Notes under the pieces: model-generated
Told to the model about the DNA's origin: nothing
Seen by the model: the letters and a program-made list of their open reading frames with translations, nothing else
The model's database searches: none
Assembly (NCBI RefSeq): GCF_006442815.1
Contig: NZ_VFVL01000040.1
Span: 1-47,251, forward strand
Reading direction: 5' to 3'
DNA length: 47,251 nt
From: Mesorhizobium sp. B2-4-3
Lineage (GTDB): Bacteria; Pseudomonadota; Alphaproteobacteria; Rhizobiales; Rhizobiaceae
Made by a program: the position numbers and the translations under genes
Shown here: positions 15,628-23,864 of the stretch, in pieces
How the letters are laid out: the number at the start of each line of letters is the position of its first letter
How positions within the stretch are numbered: position 1 is the stretch's first letter

Positions 15628-16068
15628 CTACGCCAGTCGCGCCCTGGTAGTCCTCGGTGTCGCCAAGAGCAGGCTGGTCTCGCTTCCCGTTATGCCGGGG
15701 ATCAGCCTTATGCGCCGCAGCACGGCGTCGAAATCCGTCAGCGTGGCGGTGCCGAGCTCGACCACCAGGTCCCAGCGGCCGTTTGTGGTGTGGATGGTCG
15801 AGACCTCGGCGAGGCCGCCAAGCGCCCTGACGACGCGGTCGGCGGCGTGGCCCTCGATCTCGATCGTCATCACGCCGCGTATCCTCTGATCGACCGCGTC
15901 GGCGCGCAGCACCACCGTGTAGCCGATGATCTCGCCGGACTTTTCCAGCCGTTCCATGCGCGACCTGACCGTTGCGCGCGACACGCCGAGATCGATGGCG
16001 AGGTCGGATACGCTGCGCCGCGCATCGTGCCTCAGCAGCGTCACCAGCTTCTCGTCGAGAGCGTCCAT
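15628..16068 (-). CDS. Lrp/AsnC family transcriptional regulator (arginine catabolism)
   Basis: A 146-aa regulator. The N-terminal winged helix-turn-helix is MDALDEKLVTLLRHDARRSV through LGVSRATVRSRMERLEKSG. The C-terminal RAM/AsnC domain (IRGVMTIEIEGHAADRVVRALG onward) forms the effector-binding oligomer. It is transcribed divergently from arginase and ornithine cyclodeaminase across 128 bases, so local control of those genes, probably in response to arginine or ornithine, is likely. Three GATCAA repeats at exact 13-base steps lie 14-45 bases from its own start codon. This fits autoregulation plus activation of the neighbours. Confidence 0.9.
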   Translation of the reverse strand: MDALDEKLVTLLRHDARRSVSDLAIDLGVSRATVRSRMERLEKSGEIIGYTVVLRADAVDQRIRGVMTIEIEGHAADRVVRALGGLAEVSTIHTTNGRWDLVVELGTATLTDFDAVLRRIRLIPGITGSETSLLLATPRTTRARLA

Positions 16069-16081
16069 GGCTTTCCATTTC

Positions 16082-16113
16082 GATCAAATCATCTGATCAA
16101 TATGATAGATCAA
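16082..16113. promoter_or_regulatory. Three GATCAA iterons at 13-bp spacing, candidate Lrp operator
   Basis: GATCAA occurs at 16082-16087, 16095-16100 and 16108-16113, each step exactly 13 bases. A fourth copy lies at 16174-16179, just before the arginase ribosome binding site (AAGGTGAG at 16184-16191). The stretch is AT-rich compared with the surrounding genes and lies between the divergent start codons. Confidence 0.6.
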
Positions 16114-16196
16114 TCTTCTCGAAATGCCAATTTTCGCTGTTCAAACCGCCAGCGGCTGATGGTTCACTCCCTCGATCAATCGCAAGGTGAGAAAAA

Positions 16197-17129
16197 ATGC
16201 GCTGCAGGATCGTCGGCGCGCCGGTGCAGGACGGCGCGGGCAGGATGGGATGCGAGATGGGGCCGAGCGCGCTGCGCACGGCGGGGCTTGTCTCGGTGCT
16301 GGCCGAGCTCGGCCACGAGGTCGAGGACTGGGGCGCGGTCGAGAAGGTCATGGCGCGGCCCGTGGTGCACGGCAATCTGGCCCTGAAGGCGCTGCCGGAG
16401 ATCTCCGCCTGGACGGCGGCGATCGCCGAGACCGCCTACGCCGCTTCCAGGGACGCCATGCCGATCTTCCTCGGCGGCGACCATTCGATCTCCGCCGGCA
16501 CAGTGTCCGGCGTGGCGCGCCGCGCGGCCGAGCGCGGCCGGCCGCTCTTCGTGCTGTGGCTCGACGCGCATCCCGATTTCCACACGCTCGACACCACCAC
16601 CAGCGGCAATCTGCACGGCGTGCCGCTCGCCTATGCCAGCGGCCAGGCCGGTTTTCAGGGCTATTTCCCGGATCTGCCGCAAGCGGTCGACCCGGCCCGC
16701 ATCTGCGCCATCGGCCTGCGCAGCGTCGACCCGGCCGAGCGCCGCGCGCTTACGCAAGCCGGCGTCACCGTGCACGACATGCGCGCCATCGACGAGCACG
16801 GCATCGCGCCCTTGCTGCGCGCCTTCCTGGCCCGCGTCGAGAAGGAGAACGGGCTCTTGCATGTCAGCCTCGACGTCGATTTCCTCGACCCCTCGATCGC
16901 GCCCGCCGTCGGCACCACGGTGCCCGGCGGCGCCACGTTCCGCGAGGCGCATCTGGTGATGGAGATGCTGTCCGACTCAGGCCTGGTTTCGAGCCTCGAC
17001 CTGGTCGAGCTCAACCCCTTCCTCGACGAGCGCGGCCGCACCGCGACCCTGATGGTCGACCTCACGGCCAGCCTGATGGGCCGCCGCATCATGGACCGCC
17101 CGACCCGCAGCCACTCCGGAAGCCTCTGA
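16197..17129 (+). CDS. rocF: Arginase
   Basis: A 310-aa arginase that hydrolyses L-arginine to L-ornithine and urea with a binuclear manganese centre. All metal-binding motifs are present: GGDHSISAG near residue 93, WLDAHPDFHTLDTTTSGNLHG near 121 and SLDVDFLDPSIAPAVGT near 223. The C-terminal SLDLVELNPFLDERG is also typical. The length is normal. AAGGTGAG sits just before the ATG. Only two bases separate it from ornithine cyclodeaminase, so the two form an operon that takes arginine through ornithine to proline. Agmatinase is less likely, given the arginase-type HPDFHTLDTTTSGNLHG loop. Confidence 0.93.
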   Translation: MRCRIVGAPVQDGAGRMGCEMGPSALRTAGLVSVLAELGHEVEDWGAVEKVMARPVVHGNLALKALPEISAWTAAIAETAYAASRDAMPIFLGGDHSISAGTVSGVARRAAERGRPLFVLWLDAHPDFHTLDTTTSGNLHGVPLAYASGQAGFQGYFPDLPQAVDPARICAIGLRSVDPAERRALTQAGVTVHDMRAIDEHGIAPLLRAFLARVEKENGLLHVSLDVDFLDPSIAPAVGTTVPGGATFREAHLVMEMLSDSGLVSSLDLVELNPFLDERGRTATLMVDLTASLMGRRIMDRPTRSHSGSL

Positions 17130-17131
17130 TC

Positions 17132-18190
17132 ATGACCCAGCCTTCGCGCCTTGCCATCGTCCCCTTCGTCAGCGTCGACCGCATGATGAAGCTGGTGTTC
17201 GCCATCGGCGTCGAGCGTTTCCTGACCGAGCTCGCCGCCTATATCGAGGAGGATTTCCGCCGCTGGGAGCTGTTCGACAAGACTCCGCGCATCGCCTCGC
17301 ACAGCCATGACGGCGTCATCGAGCTGATGCCGACCAGCGACGGCAAGATGTACGGCTTCAAATACGTCAACGGCCATCCGAAGAACATGCGCGAGGGCCG
17401 CCAGACGGTCACCGCCTTCGGCGTGCTCGCCGATGTCGGCTCCGGCTATCCGATGCTGTTGACCGAGATGACCATCCTGACGGCGCTGCGCACCGCCGCC
17501 ACCTCCGCCGTCGCGGCCAAATATCTGGCGCCCAAGGGCAGCCGAGCCATGGCCATCATCGGCAACGGCGCCCAGTCGGAGTTCCAGGCCATCGCCTTCA
17601 AGGCACTGCTCGGCATCGACCGGCTGCGGCTCTACGACATCGACCGTTCGGCTTCCGAAAAATGCGCCCGCAACCTCGCCGGCAAAGGCTTCGACATCAC
17701 CATCTGCGCGACCGGGCAGGATGCCGTGGAAGGCGTCGACATCATCACCACGGTGACCGCCGACAAACAGTATGCCACCATCCTCACCGACAACATGGTC
17801 GGCGCCGGCGTTCACATCAATGCCGTCGGCGGCGACTGCCCCGGCAAGACCGAGCTGCACCGCGACATACTGTTGCGCTCCGACATCTTCGTCGAGTTCC
17901 CGCCGCAGACCCGCATCGAGGGCGAGATCCAGCAGCTCGACGCCGATCATCCGGTGACCGAGCTGTGGCAGGTGATGACCGGGAAGGCTGAGGGCCGCAA
18001 ATCGGACAAGCAGATCACGCTGTTCGATTCCGTCGGCTTCGCCACGGAAGATTTTTCCGCGCTGCGCTACGTCCGCGACCAGCTCCAGGCCACCGGCCTC
18101 TATGAGGAGCTCGACCTGCTCGCCGACCCCGACGAGCCGCGCGACCTATTCGGCATGCTGCTCAGGGCGGCGATGCAGCCGGCTGCGTGA
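17132..18190 (+). CDS. ocd: Ornithine cyclodeaminase
   Basis: A 352-aa enzyme of the ornithine cyclodeaminase/mu-crystallin family, which converts L-ornithine to L-proline and ammonia with bound NAD. The Rossmann nucleotide site is AIIGNGAQSEFQAIAF near residue 139. Substrate-side residues lie in MYGFKYVNGHPKN and in the signature INAVGGDCPGKTELH. The family-typical front (PFVSVDRMMKLVFAIG) and a normal length support the call. Its ATG follows the arginase TGA by two bases. Together they match the arginine/ornithine catabolic pair known from Agrobacterium and other rhizobia. Confidence 0.95.
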   Translation: MTQPSRLAIVPFVSVDRMMKLVFAIGVERFLTELAAYIEEDFRRWELFDKTPRIASHSHDGVIELMPTSDGKMYGFKYVNGHPKNMREGRQTVTAFGVLADVGSGYPMLLTEMTILTALRTAATSAVAAKYLAPKGSRAMAIIGNGAQSEFQAIAFKALLGIDRLRLYDIDRSASEKCARNLAGKGFDITICATGQDAVEGVDIITTVTADKQYATILTDNMVGAGVHINAVGGDCPGKTELHRDILLRSDIFVEFPPQTRIEGEIQQLDADHPVTELWQVMTGKAEGRKSDKQITLFDSVGFATEDFSALRYVRDQLQATGLYEELDLLADPDEPRDLFGMLLRAAMQPAA

Positions 18191-18238
18191 AGTCTGTCAG
18201 CAAGTCGGTTTCAAAGGGCGGGGCAATCGCATAGTGCG

Positions 18239-18402
18239 CTCCCCCTCTCCGTCTCGGCTTCGCCGATCCACCTCTCCCCGGCCTCTGGCGGGGGAGAGGA
18301 ACCCAAGCTTTTCAAGGCCGCGCCGTCAGCGGTCGGCCTTTCCTCGCCCCCACAAAGTGGGGGAGAGGTGGATCGGCGCGCAGCGCCGAGACGGAGCGGG
18401 GG
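18239..18402. repeat. Family-3 inverted-repeat element
   Basis: The left arm (CTCCGTCTCGGCTTCGCCGA then TCCACCTCTCCCC) is the reverse complement, with small differences, of the right arm (GGGAGAGGTGGATCGGCG then CAGCGCCGAGACGGAG). The middle holds CCCCACAAAGTGGGGG and an AAGGCCG/CGGCCTT pair. It lies between the converging ocd and LacI genes. The copy at 32865 is related. Confidence 0.8.
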
Positions 18403-18431
18403 CCAGCGCCAGCGTCGGCGATTGCCGGCAC

Positions 18432-19430
18432 CTACCCCCGCGCCGCGCAGCTTTCCCGCTCCACCAGCACCGGCGCCAGCACCTCGCGCCTTGACGGTGC
18501 CGCCGGATCGCCGAGCCGTTCCAGCAGCAGGCTCACCGCCCGCGTGCCGATCTTTTCCACCGGCTGCGCGATCGTCGTCAGCGGCGGCCAGGTGGTGACG
18601 GCATAGGGAATATCGTCGAAGCCGACCATCGACATGTCGTCGGGAACCCGCAATCCGCGCGAGCGCAGCACGGTCAGCGCGCCCATCGCCATCAAATCGT
18701 TGCAGGCAAACAGCGCCGTGATGTCCGGCGCCCGCGCCATCAGCTGCTCCATCGCCAGCCGGCCGCCGGCGAAATGATAGTCGGAATCGACGATCGAGGA
18801 CGGCGGCAGATCGACCCCTGCTTCGCCGAGCGCGCGGACAAAGCCGCGCAGGCGGGCTGGGCTGGAGCTGGAATCGCGCGGCCCGCCGATGACGCCGATC
18901 TTCCGGTGGCCGAGTCCGGCCAGGTATCTGCCGGCGAGATAGCCGCCATGGTCGTGGTCGACCAGCACGGAATCGACATTGACCGACTGGATCTCGCGGT
19001 CGAGCAGCACCGCCGGCACGCTGGGCAGGAGGCGCGCGAAGACCCGCGCATGGTCGGACGAGCCGGCGAAGATCAGCCCGTCGATCTGCTTGGCCATCAG
19101 CACCGAAAGATAGCGCTCCTCCTTCTCGGCATTGCCGTCGGAGTTGCACAGGATCACCGTGTAGCCGGAGACGAAGCCCGCGTCCTCGATCTGCCGGGCG
19201 ACGCTGGCGAAGAACGGATTGGAATTGTCTGGAAGCAGCAGGCCGATGGTCTTGGTCTCGCCGCGCCGCAGACTGCGCGCCACCGAGTTCGGGCTGTAGC
19301 GCAGCGCCGCGATCGCGGCGCGCACGCGCTCTGCCGTTTCCGGCTCGACATGGCGCGTATGGTTCATCACATGCGAGACGGTGGCGACGGATACCCCCGC
19401 ATGGCGCGCGACATCGGCGATCGTCGTCAT
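18432..19430 (-). CDS. LacI family transcriptional regulator
   Basis: A 332-aa LacI-type repressor. The DNA-binding head is TTIADVARHAGVSVATVSHV at residues 2-21, with the hinge helix near 50-58 (SPNSVARSLRR). The periplasmic-binding-protein-like sensor domain has TIGLLLPDNSNPFFASVARQ, DGLIFAGSS, VDHDHGGYLAGRYL and DMSMVGFDDIPYA. It lies directly downstream of, and codirectional with, a ribose-type ABC importer, so it is the likely local regulator responding to that sugar. LacI-type operator sequences are found in front of the importer's first gene. Confidence 0.92.
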   Translation of the reverse strand: MTTIADVARHAGVSVATVSHVMNHTRHVEPETAERVRAAIAALRYSPNSVARSLRRGETKTIGLLLPDNSNPFFASVARQIEDAGFVSGYTVILCNSDGNAEKEERYLSVLMAKQIDGLIFAGSSDHARVFARLLPSVPAVLLDREIQSVNVDSVLVDHDHGGYLAGRYLAGLGHRKIGVIGGPRDSSSSPARLRGFVRALGEAGVDLPPSSIVDSDYHFAGGRLAMEQLMARAPDITALFACNDLMAMGALTVLRSRGLRVPDDMSMVGFDDIPYAVTTWPPLTTIAQPVEKIGTRAVSLLLERLGDPAAPSRREVLAPVLVERESCAARG

Positions 19431-19444
19431 GGCCCGTTCCCCTT

Positions 19445-19484
19445 AGGCCGTGATGGCGTTTCGTTGAATCGCCATCACGGCCTA
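19445..19484. repeat. Inverted repeat upstream of the LacI gene
   Basis: TAGGCCGTGATGGCG is repeated inverted as CGCCATCACGGCCTA around an 11-base loop, giving a perfect 15-bp stem. It lies 15 bases upstream of the LacI start codon, between the permease and regulator genes. It could reduce read-through from the importer operon into the regulator. Confidence 0.8.
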
Positions 19485-19495
19485 GCTCTTTGTTG

Positions 19496-19545
19496 GAGCA
19501 TGATCTTTCTCCGAAAACCGGTTCCCACTTTTCGGGATCATGCTC
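19496..19545. repeat. C-type rhizobial mosaic repeat at the permease stop codon
   Basis: GAGCATGATC (19496) pairs with GATCATGCTC (to 19545), enclosing CCGAAAACCGGTTCCCAC and TTTTCGG. This is the common rhizobial C module, also found diverged at 9529-9576. On the coding strand the permease stop TAG is followed at once by AGCATGATCC, so the stop and the repeat edge coincide, as at ybbN. Confidence 0.85.
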
Positions 19546-20561
19546 TAGCGGATTCTCCGCAACAGCCTCTCCCGATACGCGTCTAGGATGACCGCGAGCA
19601 CGATGACAAGGCCGATTACGATGGGTTTGAAATTGTCGCCGACGCCGAGCAGCTGCAATCCGGTGGAGAGCACCTGCAGGATGCAGGCGCCGACCAGCGT
19701 GCCGATGATCGAGCCCTTGCCGCCGCTGAGGCTGGTTCCGCCGATGATGACGGCGGCAATCGCGTTGAGCTCGTAGCCGATGCCGGCGATCGGGCTGCCG
19801 ATGTTGAGGCGCAACAGATAGACCATGGCCGCGATGCCGGCGGTGAGCCCGCTGATGGTGAAGGCGGCGACCTTGTAGAAATCCGGATTGTGGCCCGACA
19901 GCCGCACCGCCTCGTCATTGGTGCCGACGGCGAAGATCATGCGGCCGAAGACGGTGAAGCGCAGCACGAACCAGCCGGCCGCGATCACCAGCACCGCGAC
20001 CAGGAAGATCGACGGCAGGAAGCCGCCGATGATGAGGTTGCCGAAATCGACGAAACTCTGCGGCAGGCCGGTGATGGTGGAATTGTCGCTGACGACGCGG
20101 GCGGCGCCCGCGGCCATGTTGAGCATGCCTAGCGTGACGATGAAGGAGGGGATCTTCCAGCGCGTCGAGATCCAGCCGTTGAGGAAGCCGCACACCGCGC
20201 CCGTCGCCATGCAGGCCAGAAGCGCCAGCGTGATTGCCGCGGCAGGCGACAGGCTCTCGTCTATCATCACGGTGGCGCCGACGACCGTGCACAGCGCCAG
20301 CACCGAGCCGACCGAAAGGTCGATGCCGCCGGTGAGGATGACGAAGGTCATGCCGGCCGCCAGCACCGTGTTGATGGCGATCTGCACGAAGATCTTCAGC
20401 GCGTTGCCGGAGGTGGCGAAATAAGGCGCGGTCGCCGAGAAGAACAGCGTGATCAGCACCAGCGCCAGGAGCACGCCGGCGTCGCGCACCAGGAAGCGCA
20501 GGAATTTTGCCCGCGCGGGAGAAACCGGCGCCGCCACGACTATCTCGGACGTCTCGCTCAT
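19545..20561 (-). CDS. Ribose-type sugar ABC transporter permease (RbsC family)
   Basis: A 338-aa inner-membrane permease with about 8-10 hydrophobic segments. Family signatures: FVILTGGIDLSVGSVLALC, IPSFIVTLGMLNMAAGAARV, GRMIFAVGTNDEAVRLSG and AAVIIGGTSLSGGKGSIIGT. It forms the channel of a CUT2 importer. The ATG at 20561 overlaps the upstream ATPase stop by four bases (ATGA), so translation is coupled. The product likely works as a homodimer with the double-ATPase protein. The substrate cannot be read from the permease. Confidence 0.94.
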   Translation of the reverse strand: MSETSEIVVAAPVSPARAKFLRFLVRDAGVLLALVLITLFFSATAPYFATSGNALKIFVQIAINTVLAAGMTFVILTGGIDLSVGSVLALCTVVGATVMIDESLSPAAAITLALLACMATGAVCGFLNGWISTRWKIPSFIVTLGMLNMAAGAARVVSDNSTITGLPQSFVDFGNLIIGGFLPSIFLVAVLVIAAGWFVLRFTVFGRMIFAVGTNDEAVRLSGHNPDFYKVAAFTISGLTAGIAAMVYLLRLNIGSPIAGIGYELNAIAAVIIGGTSLSGGKGSIIGTLVGACILQVLSTGLQLLGVGDNFKPIVIGLVIVLAVILDAYRERLLRRIR

Positions 20562-22057
20562 GGTCGCACATATTCCTGATAGGCGAGCGACAGGATGCGC
20601 TCCTGGTCGAATTCGGATCGCGGCACTTCGCCGACGATCCTGTTCTTGGAAAAGACGACGATGCGGTGGCACATGCCCATCAATTCAGGCAGGTCGGACG
20701 ACACCATGATGATGCCCTTCTGCTGCGCCGCCAGCATCCACAGCAGCTGGTAGATCTCGCGCCGCGCGCCGATGTCGACGCCACGCGTCGGCTCGTCGAG
20801 GATCAGCGTCGAGGTGCCGCGGAACAGCCACTTGGCCAGGACCACCTTCTGCTGGTTGCCGCCGGAAAGGTTGCGCACCGCCTGCTCGATCGAGCTTGCC
20901 TTGACGCGCAGCTGGCCGACCAAATCGTTTGCTGCCGCGCTCTCCGCCCGGCGGTTGAGCAGGCCGTTGCGCGAGACCCGGCCCAGATCGGTGATGGTGA
21001 TGTTCTTGTCGACGGCCATGTCGAGCAGCAGGCCCTGGCCCTTGCGGTCCTCGGTGAGCAGGCTCAGGCCATGCCGCACGGCGTCCTTCGGCGCGGCGAT
21101 CGCCACCGGCTTGCCGTCGATCTCGACGACACCGTCGAGCTTGGGATCGGCGCCGAACAAGGCGCGCATGGCTTCGGTGCGGCCGCTGCCGACCAGGCCG
21201 GCGACGCCGAGGATCTCGCCATGGCGCACGGCGAAGGAGATGTCCGGGGTGGAAGCGTCGCGCTTCAGATTGGCGACGCTGAGCGCGACCTTGCCCGGCA
21301 CAATCGAAGCGTCGAAACCATATTCGTCGGCGATGTCGCGGCCGATCATCATGCGCACAAGGTCGGGCACGGTGAGGCCCTCGAGATCGCGCGTCGCGAC
21401 CAGCCTGCCGTTGCGCAGCACCGTCACCCGGTCGCCGATCTCGAACACCTCGTGCAGCCGGTGCGAGATGTAGATGATGGTGACGCCCTTGGCCTTGAGC
21501 CGCTTGATGATGGAAAACAGCCGCTCGATCTCGGGCGGCGTCAACGTCGCGGTCGGCTCGTCCAGCACCAAGAGCTTCGAGTCGTAGCTCAGCGCCTTGG
21601 CGATCTCGACCAGCTGCATCTGCGCGACGCCCAGCGCCTCGACGCGTATGCGCGGATCGATGTCGAGCCCGACTTCCTTGAGCAGCGCCACGGCGCGGCT
21701 GTTGAGCGCCTTGCGGTCGACGATGCCGAAGGCGCGGCGCGGCAGGCTTTCCAGCATCAAATTCTCGGCGATGCTGAGATAGGGCAAAAGGTTCAGTTCC
21801 TGGTGCACGATGCGGATGCCGCTCCGCTGCGCGTCATGCGGCGTCTTCGGCTGGTAGGGCTGGTCGTTGAAGGCGATCTTGCCGGAGTCCGGCTGGTAGA
21901 TGCCGGCCAGAAGCTTGATCAGCGTCGACTTGCCGGCGCCGTTCTCGCCCAGGATGATATGGGTCTCGCCGCGCGCGATCGACAGCGACACGTCGCTCAG
22001 TGCGACGGCGCCGGGAAATATCTTTCCGACCCCTTCAAGGGAGAGAATCGTATCCAT
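20558..22057 (-). CDS. Sugar ABC transporter ATP-binding protein (RbsA family, two NBDs)
   Basis: A 499-aa protein with two fused nucleotide-binding domains. The first has Walker A GENGAGKST near residue 37, signature LGVAQMQLVEIAKALS and Walker B LLVLDEPTATL. The second has a degenerate Walker A (GLVGSGRTE), signature NLSGGNQQKVVLAKWL and LILDEPTRGVDIG. This arrangement is diagnostic for CUT2 importers of ribose, xylose, galactose or myo-inositol type. The start at 22057 (MDTILSLEGVGKIFPG) is preferred over an in-frame upstream start that adds an Arg-rich tail. It lies about 130 bases after the binding-protein gene. Confidence 0.95.
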   Translation of the reverse strand: MDTILSLEGVGKIFPGAVALSDVSLSIARGETHIILGENGAGKSTLIKLLAGIYQPDSGKIAFNDQPYQPKTPHDAQRSGIRIVHQELNLLPYLSIAENLMLESLPRRAFGIVDRKALNSRAVALLKEVGLDIDPRIRVEALGVAQMQLVEIAKALSYDSKLLVLDEPTATLTPPEIERLFSIIKRLKAKGVTIIYISHRLHEVFEIGDRVTVLRNGRLVATRDLEGLTVPDLVRMMIGRDIADEYGFDASIVPGKVALSVANLKRDASTPDISFAVRHGEILGVAGLVGSGRTEAMRALFGADPKLDGVVEIDGKPVAIAAPKDAVRHGLSLLTEDRKGQGLLLDMAVDKNITITDLGRVSRNGLLNRRAESAAANDLVGQLRVKASSIEQAVRNLSGGNQQKVVLAKWLFRGTSTLILDEPTRGVDIGARREIYQLLWMLAAQQKGIIMVSSDLPELMGMCHRIVVFSKNRIVGEVPRSEFDQERILSLAYQEYVRP

Positions 22058-22189
22058 GGGCGGCAGAATCCTAAACCGTGCCCGTCGGCGGCGATAGCGG
22101 CGCGGGCGCTCCGTCACCGCCGCCGGGATTGCCGGCTGCGGTGACGAGAGAGACGAAGCGTGGCGCCGGAGCCGGCGCCCCGGCTCGCC

Positions 22190-23155
22190 TCATGCGGTGA
22201 TCAGCTTGACGTCCGTCTTGACCCAGCCGGAGAATTTCTCGCCGGCAAGCTCGCGCAGGCCGTAGTCGATGCCCAGCGCCGCCATCTTCGCGCCGTACTG
22301 CTCGACGGTGGCGAGCATCTTGCCATCCTTCAGCAGCGGGCCGACGGCCGGGATGTTGTCGAAGCCGACGACCTTGATCTGGCCGGACTTGCCGGCCGCG
22401 TCGATCGCCTTGACGACGCCGAGCGCCATCGAGTCGTTGGCCGCCATCACCCCCTGGATGTCGGGATGCTGGGTGAGGAAATTGGTCATCAGCGTGTTGG
22501 CTTCCTCGGTTTCCCAATGCGCGGTCTTGGAGTCGAGCAGCTTCAGCTTGTACGCCTTCACCGAATCGTCGAAGCCGAGCTTGCGCTGCTTGGCGTTGTC
22601 GGCCTCCGGGTTGCCCTCGAGGATGACGACCTTGCCGCCCTTGCCCAGCGCCTTGCCGAGCGCGTCGCCGGCGAGCTTGGCGCCGGCGCGGTTGTCCGGG
22701 CCGAAGAAGGCGAGGTCGATGCCGGCCTTCTTCTTGGCCTCGGTGTCGAGCGCGACGTCGATGTTGATGACCTTGATGCCGGCCTTCAGCGCCTTGGCGA
22801 TCGGCGTGACCATGGCCTTCGAATCGGCCGGCGCCACGACGATGATGTTGTAGTTCTGGGTGATGAAGTTCTCGATGGCGTCGACCTGCGCGGCGAAGTC
22901 GCGCTCGTCCTTCATGCCGACGGCGGCGAAATCGAACTTGTCCTTGTTCTTCGCCGCATAGTCCTCGGCGCCCGCCTGCATCTGCTTGAAGAACTCGTTG
23001 GCTAAAGACTTCATGACCAGGCCGACCTTCGGCTTGTCGGCGGCAAAAACCGGGCCGAGCGGCAGAGCCATCGCGCCGGCGGCCAAGGCGCTGGTCTTCA
23101 GGAACTGGCGGCGCGAGAACGGGCCTAGCCCGTGCATGTTCGAAATCTTGCTCAT
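22190..23155 (-). CDS. Sugar ABC transporter substrate-binding protein (RbsB-like)
   Basis: A 321-aa periplasmic binding protein. The N-terminus carries a twin-arginine-type signal, SRRQFLKTSALAAGAMALPL, with cleavage probably after GPVFA near residue 38. The mature domain has KVGLVMKSLANEFFKQMQAG, NIIVVAPADSKAMVTPIAKA, VILEGNPEADNAKQR and GVMAANDSMALGVVKA, typical of the Peripla_BP_4 pentose/hexose group. GGAGGA lies 6-11 bases before the ATG. It is the first gene of the importer operon, directly downstream of the palindromic operator at 23178-23205. Confidence 0.93.
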   Translation of the reverse strand: MSKISNMHGLGPFSRRQFLKTSALAAGAMALPLGPVFAADKPKVGLVMKSLANEFFKQMQAGAEDYAAKNKDKFDFAAVGMKDERDFAAQVDAIENFITQNYNIIVVAPADSKAMVTPIAKALKAGIKVINIDVALDTEAKKKAGIDLAFFGPDNRAGAKLAGDALGKALGKGGKVVILEGNPEADNAKQRKLGFDDSVKAYKLKLLDSKTAHWETEEANTLMTNFLTQHPDIQGVMAANDSMALGVVKAIDAAGKSGQIKVVGFDNIPAVGPLLKDGKMLATVEQYGAKMAALGIDYGLRELAGEKFSGWVKTDVKLITA

Positions 23156-23177
23156 TAGTCTCCTCCACTTGATTGAG

Positions 23178-23205
23178 CCGTAATCGGTTACGTAACCGAT
23201 TACGG
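23178..23205. promoter_or_regulatory. 28-bp perfect palindrome, candidate double LacI operator
   Basis: The site contains GTAATCGGTTAC (23180-23191) followed directly by GTAACCGATTAC (23192-23203). The two are mirror images, and each is close to the LacI-family pattern with a central CG. The whole is a perfect palindrome flanked by CC and GG. It lies 23 bases upstream of the binding-protein start codon, where a repressor would block transcription. Confidence 0.8.
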
Positions 23206-23270
23206 GACAAGGTAAGGCGCGAATTTGGCGAGTGTCAATATCGTGATTGCAGGCTGCCGCCGATGCCGAA

Positions 23271-23337
23271 GCTGCCAATCTCCCCCTTGCGGAACCCTTT
23301 CGAGGGAGATGTCCGCCGGGACAGGCAGAGGGGTCGC
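23271..23337. repeat. Truncated family-2 repeat
   Basis: The segment reads CTGCCAATCTCCCCCTTGCG, then CGAGGGAGATGTCCGCCGGG and ACAGGCAGAGGGGTCGC. It matches the right-hand half of the family-2 elements with several changes. The 709-base gap 23156-23864 holds only the operator and repeats. Confidence 0.7.
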
Positions 23338-23414
23338 ACAGAAATTTTGACCGGTTGGCCATGCGTGCGTTGGGAGGCGGCATGCCTTGGAGATGGGCCG
23401 AAACACCATCGCGA

Positions 23415-23598
23415 TCGTCATCCACGGGCGGAGCAAGGAGCGAAGCGACGCGCGCAGACCCGAGGATCCATGCCGTGACTTGGAAGCGCCGCGGCGGTCC
23501 AGAATTCTGCACCGTTGCACACTTCGGTCGATGCAACGGCATGGATTCTAGGGTCTGCGCCGCGTCGCTACGCTCCTTGCTCCGCCCTAGAATGACGA
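23415..23598. repeat. Family-1 palindromic repeat, copy B
   Basis: The left half (TCGTCATCCACGGGCGGAGC ... AGACCCGAGGATCCATGCCG) and right half (ACGGCATGGATTCTAGGGTC ... GCCCTAGAATGACGA) are inverted. The dyad centre is intact, reading GGTCCAGAATTCTGCACC (23496-23513). This copy shows what an empty element looks like. In the left half, bases of both stem arms have changed relative to the right half. Confidence 0.9.
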
Positions 23599-23751
23599 GG
23601 TTCGGGAGCCTTCATCTCATCGCCAGCGTTTGCGCTGACACCCCAACAGACGTTCATAACTTTGCCCGCCGACAAGCCTGCTATCTTTCAAAATCACTGT
23701 ATTGAGGAACCAGCAACCCGAGGACGTACTCAGCTTGATCGGCTGAGACGT

Positions 23752-23810
23752 TGGCGGGACAGCACTCCCCTCTGGCCTGCCGGCCATCTCCCCCGCAAGG
23801 GGGGAGATTA
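23752..23810. repeat. Half family-2 repeat
   Basis: GGCGGGACAGCACTCCCCTC, then GGCCTGCCGGCCATCTCCC and CCGCAAGGGGGGAGATTA. Only the left half of the family-2 element is present. Confidence 0.75.
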
Positions 23811-23864
23811 CGCGCTTCGTTGTTTTCGCCAATCATCATCGCCAGCACGTTTCCCGCCGAGCCC

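Noticed and set aside
20507..22144. Long plus-strand open frame of 545 codons
   Set aside because: It is the reverse of the sugar ATPase and permease genes, whose motifs are unambiguous on the minus strand.
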